The notes below the pieces were generated by a model, which worked only from the letters and a program-made list of their open reading frames with translations, made no database searches and had not been told where the DNA came from. From NCBI RefSeq assembly GCF_002760615.1, contig NZ_AWWI01000049.1, positions 1 through 46,184 of the forward strand: DNA of 46,184 bases, read 5' to 3'. Shown in pieces: positions 34,155-43,097 of the stretch. The stretch comes from Puniceibacterium antarcticum (lineage in GTDB: Bacteria; Pseudomonadota; Alphaproteobacteria; Rhodobacterales; Rhodobacteraceae). The stretch's first letter is position 1, and each line of letters opens with the position of its first letter. A program made the translations under genes and the position numbers.

Positions 34155-35438
34155 TCAGAAACGGGTGACGAAGCTGCGCTGCATCTGCAGGAAGACCCGG
34201 TTTGAACGGGCTGTATCGCCGGCGTCATCTTCGCGGATGCGGTGATTATAACCTGTTGCGAAGGTCCAGTCGCTGGGGAGTTCGCGGTTGTAGGTTACGC
34301 CAAAATTCGCGTTTGATGACTGAGCGCCGTTGTCGGTTTCTTCAGATTTGCTGAGGTTTAGACCAAAGCGTATCCCTGAGATGGGCGTCAATTCCTGCGT
34401 CAGTCCCATCGAGGCCTGGGTGCGCAGCACTTCGGTGTCATCCGTGTCGCTGGAGGAGACGGCACGGGACAGACCGAACGTCAGTTTGCCGCGTGCCAGA
34501 TCGCGGCTCAGATCCAGCCCGCCACTCAGGTAGGTGTTGCCGCTGACGCTGCTGTTCAGGCCGATCTGTCCGGAGACCTGTCCCGATGGCATTTCAAGCG
34601 ACCGGCCCAGGGTGGCGCCGTAACGCTCTCCCTCTTCGGTGCTGGTGGCGTTAAGCCCGAGGGTCAGGGCGCCACGAACAAGCTCCTGCGTCAAGGTGCT
34701 GTTCAGCGACAGCGTTTCGCGGCGGTCGGGGATGGTGTCCTGTTCGAAATCGCTCCATGTCAGGCCCAGATCAAGGCGCCGCGCCGCATCCAGATCCATG
34801 CGGGACGTGGCGCCCAAGGTGCGGCGTGTGCTGTCATCCAGAGCCGCACCGTCCAGCCCGCTGGCGGTGCCATCGCGATAAGTGGTCGTGGCGATCCGGG
34901 CGAAGGTACCGAAGCCCAAGGAGCTGTCCTCGCCCCAGTTCAGGCTGGCTTCGGCATTTGTCAGACGACGGGTGGCGGTGCCGGTGACATAATCGAGCCC
35001 ATCTGCATCCAAATAATCCTGCGACAGCTCTGACTCGCGCAGAGAGGCGCTGAGGCCCAGGCGGGCACTGGCGCTGCTGCGTCCATAGGAGAGGGACACG
35101 CCCGGGGTGTCAAAGCCATTGTTTTGCGACGTATCATCGGGTGTGTCGATCGCGCGCAGGGTTCCGCTTAAATCCAGAGCAAGGCGGGAGACCTGTGTTT
35201 CGCGAAGCAGCCCGAACGACAGACGTGCCTGCGCTTCGGTACTGTTCCCCGCGCTTGTGGTCTCCAGCGCGCGATTGTCTTCGGACGAGACGCTCAGCTC
35301 GACTCCGGTGGTCAGCTCGATCCCGCCCGTGTCGAAAACTTCACCCGTGTCATAGGACTGGGCGGAAACCGACAGATTCAGGCCTCCTGCCGCAATCAGC
35401 GCGAGGGGCAGTGCGAACATCTTGATGGGAGACTGCAT
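34155..35438 (-). CDS. outer-membrane beta-barrel protein of an EPS locus
   Basis: 427 residues from ATG 35438, with CAGGGAG upstream. The frame extends to GTG 35498, but only the shorter form places a classic signal peptide (MQSPIKMFALPLALIAAGGL, cleaved after SVSAQS-like sequence) at the N-terminus. The rest is Ser/Thr/Gly-rich with alternating hydrophobic residues in ~20-residue strand pairs. It ends in a terminal Phe (QMQRSFVTRF), the BAM recognition signature. It resembles the barrel proteins found beside polysaccharide export genes of XrtA/PEP-CTERM-like loci. It forms an operon with the export gene 35495 and probably helps secretion of the polymer. Confidence 0.7.
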   Translation of the reverse strand: MQSPIKMFALPLALIAAGGLNLSVSAQSYDTGEVFDTGGIELTTGVELSVSSEDNRALETTSAGNSTEAQARLSFGLLRETQVSRLALDLSGTLRAIDTPDDTSQNNGFDTPGVSLSYGRSSASARLGLSASLRESELSQDYLDADGLDYVTGTATRRLTNAEASLNWGEDSSLGFGTFARIATTTYRDGTASGLDGAALDDSTRRTLGATSRMDLDAARRLDLGLTWSDFEQDTIPDRRETLSLNSTLTQELVRGALTLGLNATSTEEGERYGATLGRSLEMPSGQVSGQIGLNSSVSGNTYLSGGLDLSRDLARGKLTFGLSRAVSSSDTDDTEVLRTQASMGLTQELTPISGIRFGLNLSKSEETDNGAQSSNANFGVTYNRELPSDWTFATGYNHRIREDDAGDTARSNRVFLQMQRSFVTRF

Positions 35439-35494
35439 CACCCGGAACTCCCTGATTTTCTGGCACGGTCCCTGCAGAGGGGCCGGTTGCTGCG

Positions 35495-36142
35495 TCACTC
35501 GAACAGGTGGCGCTGGGGCACGACGATCACATCGCCATCCAACAGGGTGGTAAGCCCGTTCCCGCCGGTGCCAGACTCGATCGCCGAGTAGTTCAGCTTG
35601 TAGATCATTTCCTTGCCGCTGATGGGATCAGTGCGGCGCAGCTGGACCCGCTTGGTTGCGGCAAATTTGGTGAAACCACCCATCATCGCGAACATCTGCA
35701 GCACATTGGTGCCGGGCTCGACCTCGATCCGGCCAAGCGTGTTCGCTTCGCCCATCACATAGACGCCGATGAGCTCATCAGTCGGAGATTGCACGGACGG
35801 GGCAAGCCTGGGAGCCAGCTGTTCAAGTGAGACATAGACATTGGGCGTTGCGGCAAAGGCGCCAGACAGACGGCTTGTCAGCTCGCCCTGAATCGCATCG
35901 ACCGTGCGACCAGAGGCATTCAGATTGCCGGCCTGAGGCATGGAGATACGCCCGTCCGGGCCCACCAGCACCGTCCGGTTGAGGCTGGGATCCTCCAGAA
36001 CCTCAATACGCAACGTATCGCCGGGCTGAACGCCGTAGCCCTGCGCCTTGGCAAGTTCCGCGGTGGTTAACACGGCAATCCCCAGTGCGAGCAGCAGGGT
36101 GCGTGTGGCGCGGCCTGTCAGAACCGATTTAAGAAAGGTCAT
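35495..36142 (-). CDS. Wza-like polysaccharide export protein
   Basis: 215 residues. Signal peptide of ~33 residues (cleavage after AELAKA), then a polysaccharide biosynthesis/export domain with YGVQPGDTLRIEVLEDPSLN, VGPDGRISMPQAGNLNASG and ATPNVYVSLEQ, then an SLBB-type domain with GVYVMGEANTLGRIEVEPGT and DGDVIVVPQ. It lacks a lipobox Cys and the C-terminal amphipathic helix of E. coli Wza (about 380 residues), so it is the short form common in EPS loci of alpha- and betaproteobacteria. It probably forms a periplasmic ring and may rely on the barrel protein 34155 for passage through the outer membrane (inference). Confidence 0.82.
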   Translation of the reverse strand: MTFLKSVLTGRATRTLLLALGIAVLTTAELAKAQGYGVQPGDTLRIEVLEDPSLNRTVLVGPDGRISMPQAGNLNASGRTVDAIQGELTSRLSGAFAATPNVYVSLEQLAPRLAPSVQSPTDELIGVYVMGEANTLGRIEVEPGTNVLQMFAMMGGFTKFAATKRVQLRRTDPISGKEMIYKLNYSAIESGTGGNGLTTLLDGDVIVVPQRHLFE

Positions 36143-36299
36143 TCTGATCCGTCTCCCCGGGGCCTGCGCCCTCTTGAGTTATAAGCTAAATTTTAAGGTG
36201 TATGTGTCGATAAGTTCAAAGGAATTCCGACATAGGGCGTCCCAGACCCCCTGATCCTGTCCCGATTGTGCCGAGGGGGCAACAATCTGAATAGAAAAA

Positions 36300-38795
36300 T
36301 CAGGGGTTGGGCGGTGTCGCAGGCCCTGAAAGTTCGGCCAGAGTCTTTCGCGCCTGCTCGAACTGCGGCAACGGGCTGCCGCCCGCCATGTCCAGCGTTC
36401 GGGTCAGGGCCGTGATCGCATCCGCATCGCGTCCAAGCTTGGCATAGACCATGCCCAGATGGTACTGGGCCATCGGGTCGGTGGAAAGCCCTGCCGCGGC
36501 CGGTTCGAGATAACTCAGCGCTTCCTCGAAATTGCCGCGCAGATATTCGATCCAGCCATAGGTGTCCTGGAAGGCCGGCACCTTGGTGTCACGCAGGCGC
36601 CGGGCGATGGTAAACCCCCGCTCAAGGCTTTGCGGATCGTCGCGGTGCGCCGTGATCAGGCTGGCGAGGTTGTTGGCGATCACGATATTGCTGCTGTCGC
36701 GGGCATAGAGCATCTCGTAGACTTTGATCGCGCCGTCGAAATCGCCGTCACGCTCCAGAAGACTGGCCTCTATCCAGAGCAGGTTGGCGGCCTCCGGCAT
36801 CCGCTGAAGTGCTGCCTGCAGCACTTCAGAGATCTGATCCTGGCGTCCGGTGGCTGACAGCACCCCCAGCAGCAGGCGCACCGGCAGGTCATTCTGCGGA
36901 AAACGGTCGATCAGGGCGCGATAGCCAGCCTCTGCCTGGTCCATATCACCCATCAGGGCATGCAGGTTGGCATCAAGCAGTTGCAGGTCCGGATTGTCGG
37001 GGGATTTTTCCAGAATTCCGTTCAGATAGGCACGCGCTTCCTCGATCTTGCCACCCCGGATCTGGGTCTGAACGATCTGCACCACGGACCGGGTGGCCTG
37101 CCGGTCTGCGGCCGAGACGTTTTCGCCGACCTCTGCCTGCAGCACGGCCAAGCTGTCCTCTGTGCGGTTCTGGCCCTGCAGGATTGCGGCTTGAAGCGTC
37201 GGCGCTGCCTGCCGTGCCTCGGGTGTGTTGATTACACGCAAGGCGTCCACGATGCCCTGCGCCTCAGGCCAGGAACGGGCGCGCAGGTGAACCTCCGCCA
37301 GCAGCATAAGCACCTCAAGGTTCTGTGGCGCGCGCTGGCGGGCGTCCTCTAGCACGGAGATGGCCACCTGATCGCGCCCCTGTTTCAGCAGGAACCGGGC
37401 GTAGCGCAGGGCCTCCTCTGGCGCGGAGTCCGACACCTGAACCGCCAGAGCTAGACGTTCGCCCACAAGCTCCGTATCGCCGTCGCGTTCATGCGCCATG
37501 GCCATCAATGTCAGAGTTTCGGCATCCTGCGGATTCTGGTTCAGCGCCGTGCGCAGGGCGATGATTGCCTCACCTGGCTTGTCAGCGTCGATCAACTGTC
37601 CGGCCCGCAGCTTGAGTGCCGCCACATTGCTTGCATCTTCTGAAAGAACTTGGTTCAGCAGTGTGTCTGCCTCGGCAGGCGCACCGGTGGCGAGCAGCAT
37701 GCGCGCCAGAATCACCTGCAACTGCCGGGTCTGTGCGCTGGGTTCCGCCCCCTTGAGGGCTGTGCGCATGGCTGCAACTGCGCCCTCGGTCTGACCGGTC
37801 TGGAAATTCATCGAGGCCAGCATCGCCGTATAAAGCCGCGCATTATCCGTCTCGCCATTGGCTGCGATCAGGCGGGTCAGTTCGGCGCGTGCCGCATCGT
37901 CGCCACGGGCAGTCTGCAGCAACTGGACCACATTCAAATGGGCCGTGGTATCGCTGGTGTCCTCGCCGGCAAGTTGGCGCAGAAAGGCCTCTGCGCCGTC
38001 GATATCATTCTGCGCCATGTACCAGTTTATCTGTGCCTGCTGGATTTCGCGGTTGTCCGGGAACATCTCGATCATGCGCTGCAGCTGTGCACCGGTGGCC
38101 TCGGTGTCACCGGACTGCGCCAGAATCTGGGCCTTCATGACGTTCAGGTCCAGCGCCTCGGGCGAGCGGGACAGGGCGGCGTCAATGGCGGGCAGGGCTG
38201 CGGTCGGATCTTCGCCCGAACCGAGATTGTCGATCACGATACGCACCAGCGCCATGTTGTCCGGCCCGTTCCCTTCCCGCAGGCTGGCCAGCAGATCTGC
38301 AGCCTCAGCCGCGATCCGGTCGCGGGCGGACTTGTCTTGGTCTACCGAAGCCTGCCGGTAGTCCAGCGCCAGTCCGATGGCCCGGGTCTGAGGATCGTCG
38401 GGCGTCAGCGCGAGTGCGGCCTTTCCGTGGCGTTCCGCTTCGTCCCAGTTGCCGTTCTGAATGGACATTTCGGCAAGGGTGCGACGCACTTCGGCGGTGT
38501 CGGGATATTGTTCGATCAGCCGCAAATACTGGCTGTAGGCCTCCTGCAGCTTGCCTTGCTTGACCAGGATGTCGGCATAGGTCTTGCGGGCTTCTTTGTG
38601 AGAGCCATCATATTTGAAAACGTTGCGGAATTCGATCAGCGCGCGGTCTTCATCACCTGCTTCCAGCAAGGCCATGCCAGACTGGAAATAGCGCTGCGCC
38701 TTCTCCTCGGAGCTTTCACAGGCTGCCAGAAACAGACTGCTGCACAGGACAAAAAGGAGAGGAATAGAACGGAAGCGCTTTATATTGGTACTCAT
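36300..38795 (-). CDS. TPR-repeat lipoprotein, PrsT-like (EPS locus)
   Basis: 831 residues from ATG 38795; a TTG three codons upstream is possible. The lipoprotein signal peptide ends LFVLCSSLFLAAC, giving a lipidated Cys, then about 20 tetratricopeptide repeats fill the protein, for example YFQSGMALLEAGDEDRALIE near the N-terminus and AQYHLGMVYAKLGRDADAIT near the C-terminus. Length and signal fit the PrsT family found with exosortase (XrtA) polysaccharide loci. It probably scaffolds polymer export in the periplasm, as TPR proteins AlgK or PelB do (inference). The gene lies 157 bp upstream of, and in the same direction as, the Wza-like gene. Confidence 0.8.
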   Translation of the reverse strand: MSTNIKRFRSIPLLFVLCSSLFLAACESSEEKAQRYFQSGMALLEAGDEDRALIEFRNVFKYDGSHKEARKTYADILVKQGKLQEAYSQYLRLIEQYPDTAEVRRTLAEMSIQNGNWDEAERHGKAALALTPDDPQTRAIGLALDYRQASVDQDKSARDRIAAEAADLLASLREGNGPDNMALVRIVIDNLGSGEDPTAALPAIDAALSRSPEALDLNVMKAQILAQSGDTEATGAQLQRMIEMFPDNREIQQAQINWYMAQNDIDGAEAFLRQLAGEDTSDTTAHLNVVQLLQTARGDDAARAELTRLIAANGETDNARLYTAMLASMNFQTGQTEGAVAAMRTALKGAEPSAQTRQLQVILARMLLATGAPAEADTLLNQVLSEDASNVAALKLRAGQLIDADKPGEAIIALRTALNQNPQDAETLTLMAMAHERDGDTELVGERLALAVQVSDSAPEEALRYARFLLKQGRDQVAISVLEDARQRAPQNLEVLMLLAEVHLRARSWPEAQGIVDALRVINTPEARQAAPTLQAAILQGQNRTEDSLAVLQAEVGENVSAADRQATRSVVQIVQTQIRGGKIEEARAYLNGILEKSPDNPDLQLLDANLHALMGDMDQAEAGYRALIDRFPQNDLPVRLLLGVLSATGRQDQISEVLQAALQRMPEAANLLWIEASLLERDGDFDGAIKVYEMLYARDSSNIVIANNLASLITAHRDDPQSLERGFTIARRLRDTKVPAFQDTYGWIEYLRGNFEEALSYLEPAAAGLSTDPMAQYHLGMVYAKLGRDADAITALTRTLDMAGGSPLPQFEQARKTLAELSGPATPPNP

Positions 38796-39335
38796 GTCAC
38801 TCAATTACTGTGTTTCAGGGAACTTGGAACAATACATTATCTGTACGTCTAGCCTTAAATGCTTTCTGGGAAATACTGAATTGGAAAAGTGTCGCAAGGG
38901 TCTGCGGATATTCATAATGATGTGACCCCGGGCTGGCGGCGCCAGAGCTGTTCATTGCGCGTCTGCGCTTGCTAGGCCAAGTTTCAGATGCTCATAGATC
39001 TTGGTCTCGGGGCGGAGTTCCGTCTGGCAGCAGTGCATCGGACGCCGTTCGGCAAAAGAGCATGTCGCGCCACAGCAGTTTCCACGGCTGTTCGCTTGTT
39101 CAGAGACTCGTCACGCAGGATTAGGCCCGAAGTGGGTGATTCGCGGATCATGACGCCGCCTCTGTCGGCGGAGCCATCTGGCCCCGAGGCGAGGCGGCTT
39201 TCCTTCGCATCTGCCTGAAAAATGATCGGCTGCACTGCAGCCCCACCAAAATATGAGGTCGGCCCCAAGACGAAATGCAACTGGCGCGCGCTGCTAAGTG
39301 AGGTCCGCGAACGCTGCTAGAGTTGCATTGTTGAT

Positions 39336-39363
39336 GGAAGGCGCAATCCCTTCCAGCCTTTTT
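39336..39363 (+). terminator. weak Rho-independent terminator-like hairpin
   Basis: Stem GGAAGG (39336-39341) with CCTTCC (39349-39354), a 7-nt loop, then AGCCTTTTT. The stem is only 6 bp, and no known gene ends just upstream on this strand, so the transcript it would end is unknown. Confidence 0.3.
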
Positions 39364-39600
39364 GATCTGGGCGCTACAGGACCACAGGAGCTGCTGCCTG
39401 CATGTTTCAAGCGCATATCCAGACCTGGGGCGGGTTAACGATAAAAACAGAGTTAGAGTTCGCGCGTCACATTAGAAATGGGGGCTGCTTTCCTTGGCGG
39501 ATGGTAAACATATGCCGCTAAAAATGAAGAGAAATCATACGGCTTTGCAGTTTTTAGCGTCCAGGTTTGATGCGATTTCTGCTTCCCGTTGCGCTCTGAT

Positions 39601-39614
39601 TCCAGATATCTGGA
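39601..39614. promoter_or_regulatory. perfect 14-bp palindrome, candidate operator
   Basis: TCCAGATATCTGGA is perfectly self-complementary and lies about 145 bp upstream of the ExeA-like ATPase start, within the presumed promoter region of the EPS operon 39759-43640. Confidence 0.35.
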
Positions 39615-39758
39615 TTATGCGGTCGCAGGCTGCGTCTCGCGCTTGTCCGGAGGTATTATACAAGGTAGGTGAAACAAACCCTGTTTGGTCTTAAGTTACG
39701 GTCACAGTTTAACGCGTTCACTGAGGTATAAGGTTCTGCGACAGATTTCAGGCTTGGC

Positions 39759-40646
39759 ATGAACAGCACTCTCGACATTTACACCGCCTACTTCAAGCTT
39801 TCGGAAAGACCCTTTTCGCTGGTACCGGATCCGGACTTCCTGTTCTGGTCTGATCAGCACAAGCGGGCCTATGCCATGCTTGAATATGGTATAATGACCC
39901 GTGCCCCGATCACTCTGATCACTGGAGAGGTTGGAGCGGGCAAGACCACGTTGTTGCACCATTTGCTGCGCTCAATCGGTGAAGATGTGCGCATAGGGCT
40001 GATCGCCAATGCCCATGGTGATCGGGGCGAGTTGCTGCGCTGGGTGCTGCAATCGCTGGACCAGCCAGCCGGGGCGCAGGATAGCTATGTCGATCTGTTC
40101 GGACGGTTCCAGACCTTCCTGATCGCTGAATATGCTGCGGGACGGCGGGTCATTTTGATTTTCGACGAAGCGCAGAACATGTCGCGCGAATCGCTGGAAG
40201 AGCTGCGGATGTTCACCAACATAAACGCCAACAAGGATGAGCTGCTGCAGCTGGTGCTGGTGGGGCAGCCGGAACTGCGCGACATGATACATCGCCCAGA
40301 CCTACGTCAGTTTGCACAGCGGGTGTCGTCGGCCTTTCATCTGTCGACGATGGATGCGGACACGGTGCAGAAATACATCATCCATCGGCTGATGGTGGCC
40401 GGAGCCAAAACAGAGATCTTTACCCCTGAGGCCTGCGTGCTGATCGTCGCGGCGACGGGTGGCGTGCCGCGGCTGATCAACCAGCTGTGCGATCTTGCGA
40501 TGGTCTATGCTTTCACCCGGGACGAACAGAAGGTGACAGCGGTGACGGTGCAGCAGGTGCTGGATGACGGCGTGTTTTTCCCCAGCCAGACAACGGCGGC
40601 AGTGCTGGTTCTGGAACAGCATCAGAAGATAAAGGCGGACGAGTAA
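39759..40646 (+). CDS. ExeA-like AAA ATPase of an XrtA/PEP-CTERM-type EPS locus
   Basis: 295 residues. The N-terminus YFKLSERPFSLVPDPDFLFW is the ExeA/GspA-type lead, followed by Walker A GEVGAGKTT (56-64), Walker B VILIFDEAQN (131-140), LLQLVLVGQPELRD as sensor strand and GGVPRLINQLCD as sensor-2 region. It lacks the C-terminal peptidoglycan-binding domain and membrane helix of ExeA, as in the 'putative secretion ATPase' of PEP-CTERM loci. Probable role: ATP-driven assembly or regulation of the export complex. It leads an operon: the chain-length gene starts 3 bp later. Confidence 0.82.
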   Translation: MNSTLDIYTAYFKLSERPFSLVPDPDFLFWSDQHKRAYAMLEYGIMTRAPITLITGEVGAGKTTLLHHLLRSIGEDVRIGLIANAHGDRGELLRWVLQSLDQPAGAQDSYVDLFGRFQTFLIAEYAAGRRVILIFDEAQNMSRESLEELRMFTNINANKDELLQLVLVGQPELRDMIHRPDLRQFAQRVSSAFHLSTMDADTVQKYIIHRLMVAGAKTEIFTPEACVLIVAATGGVPRLINQLCDLAMVYAFTRDEQKVTAVTVQQVLDDGVFFPSQTTAAVLVLEQHQKIKADE

Positions 40647-40649
40647 ATC

Positions 40650-42248
40650 ATGGACCTGAAGTTCTATCTTTCCCTGTTTCTGCGACGCCTGCACTGGTTC
40701 CTGCTGTTTCTGGTGATTGGCTCTACCATCGGTCTGACCCTCGCCAAGGTTCTGCCGCCGGTTTACGTCGCCAAGGCGCGGCTGCTGGTGGAATCCGAAC
40801 AGATCCCCGATGATCTGGCGGCTTCGACCGTCAAGACCGAAGCCACCGAACAGCTTGAAATCATCCAGCAAAGGATCCTGACCCGGGACACGCTGCTCGA
40901 GATGGCCAACCGCCTGCAGGTCTATGCGCCCCAGTCGGGACAGTCGCAGCAGGCTTTGGATGCCGACAGCCTGGTCGAAGACATGCGTAAGCGGATTTCG
41001 ATTGTTACCACAGGAGGAACGGTTGCGCGCGGCCCGGCGCGCGCAACCTTGGTTGCCGTCAGTTTCGAGGCGCCCTCAGCAAGCCTGGCTGCCAGCGTTA
41101 CCAACGAGCTTGTCACACAGATCCTGCGCGAGGATGTGGCCATGCGGACGCGTGTCGCCCGCCAGACGCTGGAATTCTTCGAGCAGGAAGTGGCACGTCT
41201 GGACAAGGAACTTGCGCAGCGTGGCGCCACGATCCTGTCCTTCAAGGAGAAAAACCAGGAGGCCCTGCCCGACAGTCTTGATTTCCGGCGTACGCAGCAA
41301 GCTGCCAGCCAGGAGCGTCTGCTCCAGCTTGAACGGGAGGCCGCGTCTCTGAAAGACCGTCGCAGCCGCGTTGTCAGCCTGCGCGAAACGACCAACTCCA
41401 TGCAAGGCACCACCCCGTTTCAGGACCAGAGTCCTGAACAAAGGCAGCTGCAAAGCCTTCGGGACGAACTGTCCGGACTCAGGGCGGTTTTGTCCTCCGA
41501 AAACCCCAAGATCAAACTGCTTGAAACGCGCATCGCCGCGGTAGAGGCGGTGGTCGAGAACCAGATTGCCCGTGCCGGGGTGTCTGGTGACGGCGCGCCG
41601 ATGAGCCTGTATGATGTCGAATTGGCGGATATAGACGGCCAGCTTGATTTCAACGCTGCACAAAGGGCCCAAGTGGAGGCAACGCTTGCAGATCTTGCCA
41701 ACTCGATCGAGGCAACGCCGGGAAATGCGATCACACTCGATACGCTCGAACGCGACTATGCCAACGTGCGCACGCAATATGATCAGGCTGTGGCAAACAA
41801 GGCCCGCGCTGAAACCGGTGACGTGATCGAGGCGCTGTCCAAGGGGCAGCGGATTTCAGTCATCGAGCAGGCGGTGGTCCCACAGGAACCCGAACGCCCC
41901 AACCGTGCCATGATCGCGGCCGGCGGGGTTGGTGGTGGCATTGCGTTGGGTCTGGGTATGGTGGTGCTGCTGGAACTGTTGAATGCAGGGATCCGCCGAC
42001 CTGCCGATCTGACCGCAAAGTTGGGGATCCAGGCCTTTGCGACGCTGCCTTACTACCGCACTCGCCATGAGGTGCTGCGCCGCCGCAGTCTGATCATTAT
42101 CATCCTGGGTACCTTTCTGATAGGAATTCCCATTACGCTCTGGGCGGTGGACACATGGTATATGCCGCTGGACCAGCTTCTGAATGCTGTTGGACGGCGT
42201 ATCGGTCTGGCAAATCTCGCTTTGCCAACGTCGGCTGCGCAGGCCTGA
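40650..42248 (+). CDS. polysaccharide chain-length determinant (Wzc/GNVR type)
   Basis: 532 residues. Membrane helix at ~14-36 (HWFLLFLVIGSTIGLTLAKV), Wzz domain with PPVYVAKARLLVE, then a long periplasmic coiled coil (about 170-260 and 330-390). The GNVR-like segment (TLERDYANVRTQYDQAVANK) and the proline-rich VVPQEPERPNRA precede a second helix (~419-443). A third helix (~474-498, IIIILGTFLIGIPITLWAVD) is an addition seen in PEP-CTERM-locus members. It lacks a kinase domain; the separate CpsD-like gene 9 bp downstream supplies it. It controls polymer length in the inner membrane. Confidence 0.85.
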   Translation: MDLKFYLSLFLRRLHWFLLFLVIGSTIGLTLAKVLPPVYVAKARLLVESEQIPDDLAASTVKTEATEQLEIIQQRILTRDTLLEMANRLQVYAPQSGQSQQALDADSLVEDMRKRISIVTTGGTVARGPARATLVAVSFEAPSASLAASVTNELVTQILREDVAMRTRVARQTLEFFEQEVARLDKELAQRGATILSFKEKNQEALPDSLDFRRTQQAASQERLLQLEREAASLKDRRSRVVSLRETTNSMQGTTPFQDQSPEQRQLQSLRDELSGLRAVLSSENPKIKLLETRIAAVEAVVENQIARAGVSGDGAPMSLYDVELADIDGQLDFNAAQRAQVEATLADLANSIEATPGNAITLDTLERDYANVRTQYDQAVANKARAETGDVIEALSKGQRISVIEQAVVPQEPERPNRAMIAAGGVGGGIALGLGMVVLLELLNAGIRRPADLTAKLGIQAFATLPYYRTRHEVLRRRSLIIIILGTFLIGIPITLWAVDTWYMPLDQLLNAVGRRIGLANLALPTSAAQA

Positions 42249-42257
42249 GGGGAAGAT

Positions 42258-43076
42258 ATGGACAAGATACAAAGCGCCATCGCAAAGGCACGTGCCGCCC
42301 GCGGGAACGCCCCGTCCTCTGGCAGTCGAGCATCGGAGCCACCACGGGAACCCTCTGGGGATGTCAGGGCCGCCTGGCAGGCGCTGCCCGGGCTGACGCT
42401 GAGCGGCGATCAGATGGAACGAAAACGTATTGTCGCCTTCCGGGGCGGTAGCACAGCGACAGATGTCGACATGATGCGCACGCGTGTGCTGCAGCAGATG
42501 CGGGCCAACAACTGGCGCCGACTGGCCATCACCTCGCCTTCTGCGGGCTGCGGCAAAAGTACGGTGGCGCTCAACTTGGCCTTCAGCCTAGCGCGTCAGC
42601 CCGATCTGCATACACTACTGCTCGAACTTGATCTGCGGCGGCCCAGGCTTGGCAGCACCTTGGACGTGAGACGTGACATCAGCTTTGCAGCGGTGCTGGA
42701 AGGGACGGAGCCGTTCGAGAAGAACGCGATGCGTCATGGCGACAATCTCGCGATTGCGACCAATCCTGGCCCCAGCCGCAATCCGGCCGAACTGCTGAAT
42801 GGCCCGCATGTGGCAGAGGTGCTGGCTGAGATCGAAGCGCGCTATGATCCGACGCTGACGATCTTTGACATGCCGCCAATGCTGATGACCGACGATACGA
42901 TGGCCTTTGTCGGTCAGGTCGACTGCGTGCTTCTTGTCGCGGCGGCCGAGACGACCACAATAAAGGAAATCGATCTGTGCGAACGTGAACTGGCCAGCCA
43001 GACGAACGTGATGGGCGTGATTCTGAATAAATGCCGTTATATGGGTCAGGAATACGGTTACGGTTATCACGACTGA
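42258..43076 (+). CDS. CpsD/CapB-like tyrosine autokinase (BY-kinase)
   Basis: 272 residues. Walker A SPSAGCGKST (93-102), Walker A' LLLELDLRRPR (120-130) and Walker B LTIFDMPPM match bacterial tyrosine kinases of exopolysaccharide systems. The third residue of A' is Glu in place of the more usual Asp (LLELDLRRP). The C-terminus YMGQEYGYGYHD has four tyrosines in the last dozen residues, the expected autophosphorylation cluster. The first ~55 residues are a basic, flexible tail. It regulates the chain-length protein encoded just upstream, whose cytoplasmic end would activate it. ATG 42258 is preceded by AGGGGAAGAT. Confidence 0.85.
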   Translation: MDKIQSAIAKARAARGNAPSSGSRASEPPREPSGDVRAAWQALPGLTLSGDQMERKRIVAFRGGSTATDVDMMRTRVLQQMRANNWRRLAITSPSAGCGKSTVALNLAFSLARQPDLHTLLLELDLRRPRLGSTLDVRRDISFAAVLEGTEPFEKNAMRHGDNLAIATNPGPSRNPAELLNGPHVAEVLAEIEARYDPTLTIFDMPPMLMTDDTMAFVGQVDCVLLVAAAETTTIKEIDLCERELASQTNVMGVILNKCRYMGQEYGYGYHD

Positions 43077-43097
43077 GCCGAAAACAGGGACGGGGAT

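Larger units (their letters stand above)
38796..39758. other. 963-bp region without a confident gene
   Basis: The longest gene-free stretch, between the divergent TPR lipoprotein and ExeA-like ATPase genes. Short frames (for example 38984-39280 on the minus strand) have no family-like sequence. It holds several symmetric elements: CTGGCG-G-CGCCAG (38933-38945), a GGAAGG/CCTTCC hairpin followed by CCTTTTT (39336-39363), GCTAAAAA/TTTTTAGC (39517-39558) and the 14-bp palindrome at 39601. It probably contains both promoters and may hold a small RNA or an eroded gene. Confidence 0.5.

Noticed and set aside
37650-38852. 400-codon plus-strand ORF opposite the TPR lipoprotein
   Set aside because: The TPR frame has a lipobox signal peptide and regular repeats; the antisense frame has none.
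38984-39280. 98-codon minus-strand frame in the long gap
   Set aside because: No ribosome binding site, no family resemblance, and composition like random GC-rich sequence.
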